Source: Nitratireductor thuwali
Lineage (GTDB): Bacteria; Pseudomonadota; Alphaproteobacteria; Rhizobiales; Rhizobiaceae
Length of the DNA stretch: 64,000 bases
Assembly: GCF_036621415.1 (NCBI RefSeq)
Contig: NZ_CP030942.1
Span: forward strand, 104,501 to 168,500
Direction of reading: 5' to 3'
Shown: positions 60,192-64,000 of the stretch, piece by piece
Numbering within the stretch: the stretch's first letter is position 1
Layout: each line of letters starts with the position of its first letter
Position numbers and translations under genes: made by a program
The notes under the pieces: model-generated
What the model was told of the DNA's origin: nothing
The model's input: only the letters and a program-made list of their open reading frames with translations
Databases searched by the model: none

Positions 60192-61352
60192 ATGCAAGAA
60201 CCCTATACCCTGCCCCTCGACGGGCTGGTCGTGATCGACATGAGCCAGTTCCTGTCCGGCCCCTATTGTTCGCTGCGGCTCATGGATCTGGGCGCGCGCG
60301 TTATCAAGATCGAGCGGCCGGACCAGGGCGACCTGTCGCGCCGTCTCTATCTGAGCGATACGGAGATCGGCGGCGATTCGACCATTTTCCACGCCATCAA
60401 CCGGGGCAAGGAAAGCCTCGCCATCGACCTGAAGAACGAGGCCGATCTGGCGGCGCTGAAGAAGCTGATCGCCGGCGCCGACGTGCTGATCCAGAACTTC
60501 CGGCCGGGCGTCATAGAGCGCCTGGGGCTTGGGTACGAGACCGTCATGGCGCTCAATCCTGGCCTCGTCTATGCCTCGATCAGCGGCTATGGCGAGGACG
60601 GCCCATGGGTCATGCGGCCGGGGCAGGATCTGCTCGCGCAGGCGCGCTCCGGGCTGATGTGGTTGAATGGCGACGAGGGCCAGGGGCCGGTGCCCTTCGG
60701 CCTTGCGGTGGCCGACATGCTGGCCGGCGCGGCCGCGGCGCAGGGCATTCTGGCGGCGCTCGTCAGGCGCGGCATCAAGGGCCGCGGCGCCCATGTGCAG
60801 ACGAGCCTGCTGGAAGCGCTAACCGACCTCCAGTTCGAGGTGCTGACCACCTTTCTCAATGACGGCAAGCGCATGCCCCGGCGGGCGGCCACCCGCAGCG
60901 CACACGCCTATCTGGCCGCGCCCTATGGCGTTTACCCCACCAGCGACGGGTTTCTGGCCATCGCCATGACGCCCATTCCGAAGCTGGCGGATCTGATGGA
61001 GATCGAGGCGCTGGAGCCCTACCGCGACAACCCGGCGAGCTGGTTTACCGAGCGCGACGCGATCAAGGCCGCCATCGCCGAGAAGGCCGCCACGCGCACG
61101 ACCGACGAATGGCTCGCCATATTGGAGCCGGCCGATATCTGGTGCTCGCGGGTCTTCGACTGGAACGACCTGCTCGCCCATGACGGCTTCCGCATGCTCG
61201 ACATGCTGCAGACCGTCACGCGCGAGGACGGCGTTTCCGTTGAGACCACCACTTCGCCGATCCGCATCGACGGCGTGCGCGCCAGGATCGACCGCGCCGC
61301 GCCGCGCATCGGCGAGCAATCGGACAGGATACGCGAGGAGTTCGGCCTGTGA
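60192..61352 (+). CDS. CaiB/BaiF-family CoA transferase
   Basis: A 386-residue class III CoA transferase. The N-terminal LVVIDMSQFLSGPYCSLRLM, DLGARVIKIERPDQGDLSRR, NRGKESLAIDLKNEADLAAL and LIQNFRPGVIERLGLGYETV lead to the catalytic-Asp region FGLAVADMLAGAAAAQGILA. It moves CoA between carboxylic acids; which acids is unknown. The stop overlaps the start of the next gene (GTGA), an unusual partner for this family. Confidence 0.92.
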   Translation: MQEPYTLPLDGLVVIDMSQFLSGPYCSLRLMDLGARVIKIERPDQGDLSRRLYLSDTEIGGDSTIFHAINRGKESLAIDLKNEADLAALKKLIAGADVLIQNFRPGVIERLGLGYETVMALNPGLVYASISGYGEDGPWVMRPGQDLLAQARSGLMWLNGDEGQGPVPFGLAVADMLAGAAAAQGILAALVRRGIKGRGAHVQTSLLEALTDLQFEVLTTFLNDGKRMPRRAATRSAHAYLAAPYGVYPTSDGFLAIAMTPIPKLADLMEIEALEPYRDNPASWFTERDAIKAAIAEKAATRTTDEWLAILEPADIWCSRVFDWNDLLAHDGFRMLDMLQTVTREDGVSVETTTSPIRIDGVRARIDRAAPRIGEQSDRIREEFGL

Positions 61353-62497
61353 TCAAGCTGAAGGGCATGACCTGGAGCCACCCTCGCGGCTATGACCCAA
61401 TGGTCGCCTGCTCGGCGATCTGGAAGCGGACCAAAGGCGTCGAGATAGTCTGGGACAAGCGCTCGCTGCAGGATTTCGAATCCTTTCCCGTCGAAGAGCT
61501 TGCCCGGCAATACGACCTGATCGTCATCGACCATCCCCATGTCGGCCAGATCACCGAGGAAGGATGTCTTGCCCCGCTTGACGTGGCGGGCCGCGAGGCC
61601 GAACGGGCGGCGCTGGCCTCAGGCAGCGTCGGCCGATCCTATGCCAGCTATCAATGGCCCGGCGATCGGCGGCAGGCCCGGCAATGGGCCTTCCCCATCG
61701 ACGCCGCGGCTCAGGTGCAGGCCTATCGGCCCGACCTCATCGATGCGGCGCCAAAGCGGTGGGAAGATGTGGTGCAGCTGGCGCACGAGGGCCGCGTCTT
61801 GCTGCCGCTGAGGCCTCCGCATTCGCTCATGAGCTTTTATACGCTCGCGGCCAATCTGGGCCGTGCCTGCGCCAATGAAGGCCCGGGCGCGCTCATCGAG
61901 GAAGCGGCAGGACGGAAGGTCTACGACCTGTTGGCCGAACTCGCCGGCCTCGTGGGCCCTGCCTGCTTCGAGATGGACCCCATCGCCGTATCGGAGGCGA
62001 TGGCCGCACCGGATTCAGCGATCGCGTCGGCGCCGCTGATCTACGGCTACGTCAACTACGCCATGTCCGGCTTCCGGCCCCGCCGCCTTGCCTTCGCCGA
62101 CATCCCGGCGGCCGGTCCCGACGGCCCGAAAGGGTCGGCCATCGGCGGCACCGGGATCGCGGTTTCGGCGTTCGGCGCGAATGTGGAAGCGGCCATCGAC
62201 TTCGCCTATTGGATTGCCGGCGCCGAGGTCCAGCGCGGGCCGTTCCCGGCGGCCGGAGGCCAGCCCGGTCACGCCGCCGGCTGGGAGGACGACGCGGTGA
62301 ACGCGGCCACCAGCGATTTCTACCGCAACACCAGGCAAACGCTGGAGCACGGCTGGCTGCGCCCGCGCCATAACGGCTACATGGCCTTCCAGCAAGAAGC
62401 CTCGGACCGGCTGAACGAAGGATTGCGAGACGGCGAGGAAGCGGCGGGTGTCATCGGTGATCTGAACGCAATGTTCGCCGCGAGTTTTGGCCGGTAA
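61349..62497 (+). CDS. Leaderless solute-binding-protein-like protein paired with the CoA transferase
   Basis: A 382-residue protein resembling family-1 extracellular solute-binding proteins: IKLKGMTWSHPRGYDPMVAC near the start, QYDLIVIDHPHVGQITEEGC, RQWAFPIDAAAQVQAYRPDL and FRPRRLAFADIPAAGPDGPK further on. No signal peptide or membrane segment is visible, so it should stay in the cytosol. The start is GTG 61349 in a GTGA overlap with the CoA transferase gene. It may bind the CoA-transferase substrate or be a separate enzyme or sensor; no transporter genes are next to it. Confidence 0.75.
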   Translation: MIKLKGMTWSHPRGYDPMVACSAIWKRTKGVEIVWDKRSLQDFESFPVEELARQYDLIVIDHPHVGQITEEGCLAPLDVAGREAERAALASGSVGRSYASYQWPGDRRQARQWAFPIDAAAQVQAYRPDLIDAAPKRWEDVVQLAHEGRVLLPLRPPHSLMSFYTLAANLGRACANEGPGALIEEAAGRKVYDLLAELAGLVGPACFEMDPIAVSEAMAAPDSAIASAPLIYGYVNYAMSGFRPRRLAFADIPAAGPDGPKGSAIGGTGIAVSAFGANVEAAIDFAYWIAGAEVQRGPFPAAGGQPGHAAGWEDDAVNAATSDFYRNTRQTLEHGWLRPRHNGYMAFQQEASDRLNEGLRDGEEAAGVIGDLNAMFAASFGR

Positions 62498-62612
62498 AAA
62501 ACGGGCCAGGACCGCTTTTTTCAGCTGAAACCGCCCGATCCGCCGCGATTTTCAGCCGGAAACCGGCCGAAATCCCCTGAAAATTGCCCCTTTTCGGGCC
62601 GTTTCTCCGCCC

Positions 62613-63452
62613 TCAGTCCAGACCCCAGATCCGCCTGGCGTTTTCGCGATAGACCTTGGCGCGCTCGCGGGCGGTGCAGCCGCCGAACAGCGCCTGGGTG
62701 GCCGCCGCCCAGGGCGACAGGCCGCCGCCGAGCGTGCAGACCGGCCAGTCGCTACCCCAGACGAGGCGGTCGAAGCCGAAGCATTCGGCGGTGTGTTCGA
62801 CATAGGGCCGCAGCGTGTCGAGCGTCCAGGTCTGCGCATCCGCATAGGCGATTACGCCGGAAATCTTGCCAACCACATTGGGACGCTTTGCGATCTCGCG
62901 CATATGGGTGCGCCACGGCTCCACCGCCTCGCCCTTTATGTCGGGCACGCCGCAATGATCGAGGATGAACCGCACGTCAGGCGCGAGGTCCGCAAGCTCG
63001 ATGGCGCGGGGGATCTGGTGCGGCAGCACGCAGAGGTCGAAGGTGAAGCGGGTGCCGGAAAGGCGCTTGATGTTCTCGCGGAACATGGGGGCTTCGGAGA
63101 GCTCGTCCGGCATCACATGCAGCACGCGCCGGAATCCCTTCACCAGCGGGTTCTCCTGCTGACGCTCGACAAGCGCGGCAAAGCCTTCTTCCTCCGGCCG
63201 GGCGGACGAGATGGCGCCGACGATGAGGCTGCCTTCGCGGGCGGCAAGGCCCGCGACATAGTCGGTCTCGCGCTCGATCAGGGCGGGGGCGACATCCACC
63301 TCCATATGCAGGGCGGCCTCGATGCCGACGCGCCGGGCCTCGCGCTCATAGCTCTCATAGAGGAAGTCGCGGTTCAGCGCCGCCGCGCCGCCGAGCCAGG
63401 GATAGTCCAGCGCGGTTTTGTCGATGACATGCAGATGCGTGTCGATGAACAT
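62613..63452 (-). CDS. Amidohydrolase-family (COG3618-type) lactonase/hydrolase
   Basis: A 279-residue metal-dependent TIM-barrel hydrolase. The metal motif is FIDTHLHVIDKTALDYPWLG. Other ligand regions are EAALHMEVDVAP, ILDHCGVPDI, VVGKISGVIAY and the C-terminal RLVWGSDWPVCTLGGG (catalytic Asp). Family members hydrolyse sugar lactones (such as L-rhamnonolactone or fuconolactone) or 2-pyrone dicarboxylate. The neighbouring uronate genes make a sugar lactone plausible. It is convergent with the CoA-transferase pair and downstream of the IclR gene. Confidence 0.85.
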   Translation of the reverse strand: MFIDTHLHVIDKTALDYPWLGGAAALNRDFLYESYEREARRVGIEAALHMEVDVAPALIERETDYVAGLAAREGSLIVGAISSARPEEEGFAALVERQQENPLVKGFRRVLHVMPDELSEAPMFRENIKRLSGTRFTFDLCVLPHQIPRAIELADLAPDVRFILDHCGVPDIKGEAVEPWRTHMREIAKRPNVVGKISGVIAYADAQTWTLDTLRPYVEHTAECFGFDRLVWGSDWPVCTLGGGLSPWAAATQALFGGCTARERAKVYRENARRIWGLD

Positions 63453-63524
63453 CGTCTATTCTCCCCTCCCCGGGGATTTCTCGGATGGGGGCGACCGGCT
63501 CAAGACGACCGCCTCGGACAGAAA

Positions 63525-64000
63525 TCATATGTGGCGCATCCCCGCGCCGGCCAGCTCCGAAAGTTTCCCGGCGGTCTTCAGCACCAGCTGCATGGTGCCG
63601 GAGATGTCGGGGCCGGCCTGCGGCCCCACCAGTGCGATGTAGGGCACGGTCAGCGCCGCGATGGACTTGCCATCGGGACCGAGCACCGGGGCCGACAGGT
63701 TGAACACCCCCGCGGTCTGGGCACTCGGCATCAATTCATAGCCGCGATCGCGTATCTGATCCAGCCGGTCGAAGAACTCCGGCGAAAGTTCCGGCTTCTC
63801 GTTGCTGCGCGCGTTCTCGGCAATCATCATCTCGCGCTCTTCCGGCGAGCGGAACGCCAGCAGAATATGGCCCGATCCGGTGTCGAACAGGCCGATGTGC
63901 GAGCCGACGCGGATCGATATGCCCCAATAGCCCGGCGCCTCCTGCTGGGCGATGACGACGGCGAAGCCCCGGTCGAAGACGGCGAGCTGATTCGCCTGGC
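63525..64000 (-). CDS. IclR-family transcriptional regulator (5' truncated by window end)
   Basis: The C-terminal effector domain of an IclR regulator. The frame is open to the window edge, so the N-terminal winged helix is outside. Visible stretches are ISIRVGSHIGLFDTGSGHIL, LLAFRSPEEREMMIAEN, YELMPSAQTAGVFNLSAPVL and ALTVPYIALVGPQAG near the C-terminus. It is 72 bases upstream of the amidohydrolase gene on the same strand, so they may be co-transcribed. Confidence 0.9.
   Translation of the reverse strand, partial: QANQLAVFDRGFAVVIAQQEAPGYWGISIRVGSHIGLFDTGSGHILLAFRSPEEREMMIAENARSNEKPELSPEFFDRLDQIRDRGYELMPSAQTAGVFNLSAPVLGPDGKSIAALTVPYIALVGPQAGPDISGTMQLVLKTAGKLSELAGAGMRHI

Noticed and set aside
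62498..62612. Possible direct repeats TTTTCAGC...GAAACCG between the two convergent genes
   Set aside because: Two short similar copies only. They may be chance in a low-complexity spacer and no function could be argued.
1..64000. tRNA, rRNA, insertion sequences, integrases or phage genes
   Set aside because: None could be supported. No transposase-like frame, terminal inverted repeats with target duplications or tRNA-like cloverleaf was recognised by eye.

Overview
The window is high-GC DNA with tightly overlapping genes, most of them joined by ATGA or TGATG stop/start overlaps. Its aerobic (CobG/CobN-type) cobalamin genes, CbtAB cobalt transporter, UgpC/TRAP uptake systems and intergenic repeats suggest an alphaproteobacterium of the Hyphomicrobiales (Rhizobiales), probably Phyllobacteriaceae-like. 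No rRNA, tRNA, CRISPR array, insertion sequence or prophage was seen.

Region 1 (1-21864) starts with the 3' end of a peptide ABC transporter ATPase gene. The rest is a nearly complete aerobic cobalamin locus. A left-facing arm carries a phosphatase-like gene, cobC, cobO, cobP, cbtA and cbtB. cobD faces right, head-to-head with cobC. Two divergent cobalamin riboswitches (about 5361-5528 on minus, about 5655-5803 on plus) control cbtB-cbtA-cobP-cobO and DUF1636-cobW-cobN-cobG-cobH-cobI-cobJ. cobK lies on the opposite strand inside the rightward run, which continues as cobL, cobE, cobM, cobA, cobB, cobV (cobS), cobU (cobT) and cobF. cobQ and the CobS/CobT chelatase subunits are not in the window.

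Region 2 (21978-31264) looks like a catabolic island for an unidentified nitrogen compound. It has two isochorismatase-type amidases, a LivJ-type binding protein, an RpiR regulator, a glutamine-synthetase-like ligase, a LivMHFG transporter and an N-formylglutamate-amidohydrolase-like enzyme. Its two divergent promoter regions share a two-part sequence element with identical 39-bp phasing, which suggests one regulon.

Region 3 (31463-42997) is the most unusual part. All six genes are on the minus strand: a secreted protein with about 220 consecutive Asp-Ala dipeptides and Ig-like domains, a TolC-like outer membrane protein, a type I secretion ABC exporter with a degenerate C39 domain, an HlyD adaptor, a 560-residue protein of unknown function with a helical-toroid-like C-terminal part, and a MurF-like amide ligase. 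This may be a dedicated system that exports, and perhaps modifies, a poly(Asp-Ala) polypeptide.

Region 4 (43261-59760) is for pectin and uronate use. One operon encodes GH4, a sugar ABC transporter and GH105, facing an AraC regulator. A second runs uxaC, TRAP dctPQM, kdgF, kduI, kduD (frameshifted) and uxuB, facing a GntR regulator. Region 5 (59761-64000) holds a rhizobial-type intergenic repeat, a CoA-transferase gene coupled to a leaderless solute-binding-like protein gene, an amidohydrolase gene and the 3' part of an IclR regulator gene.
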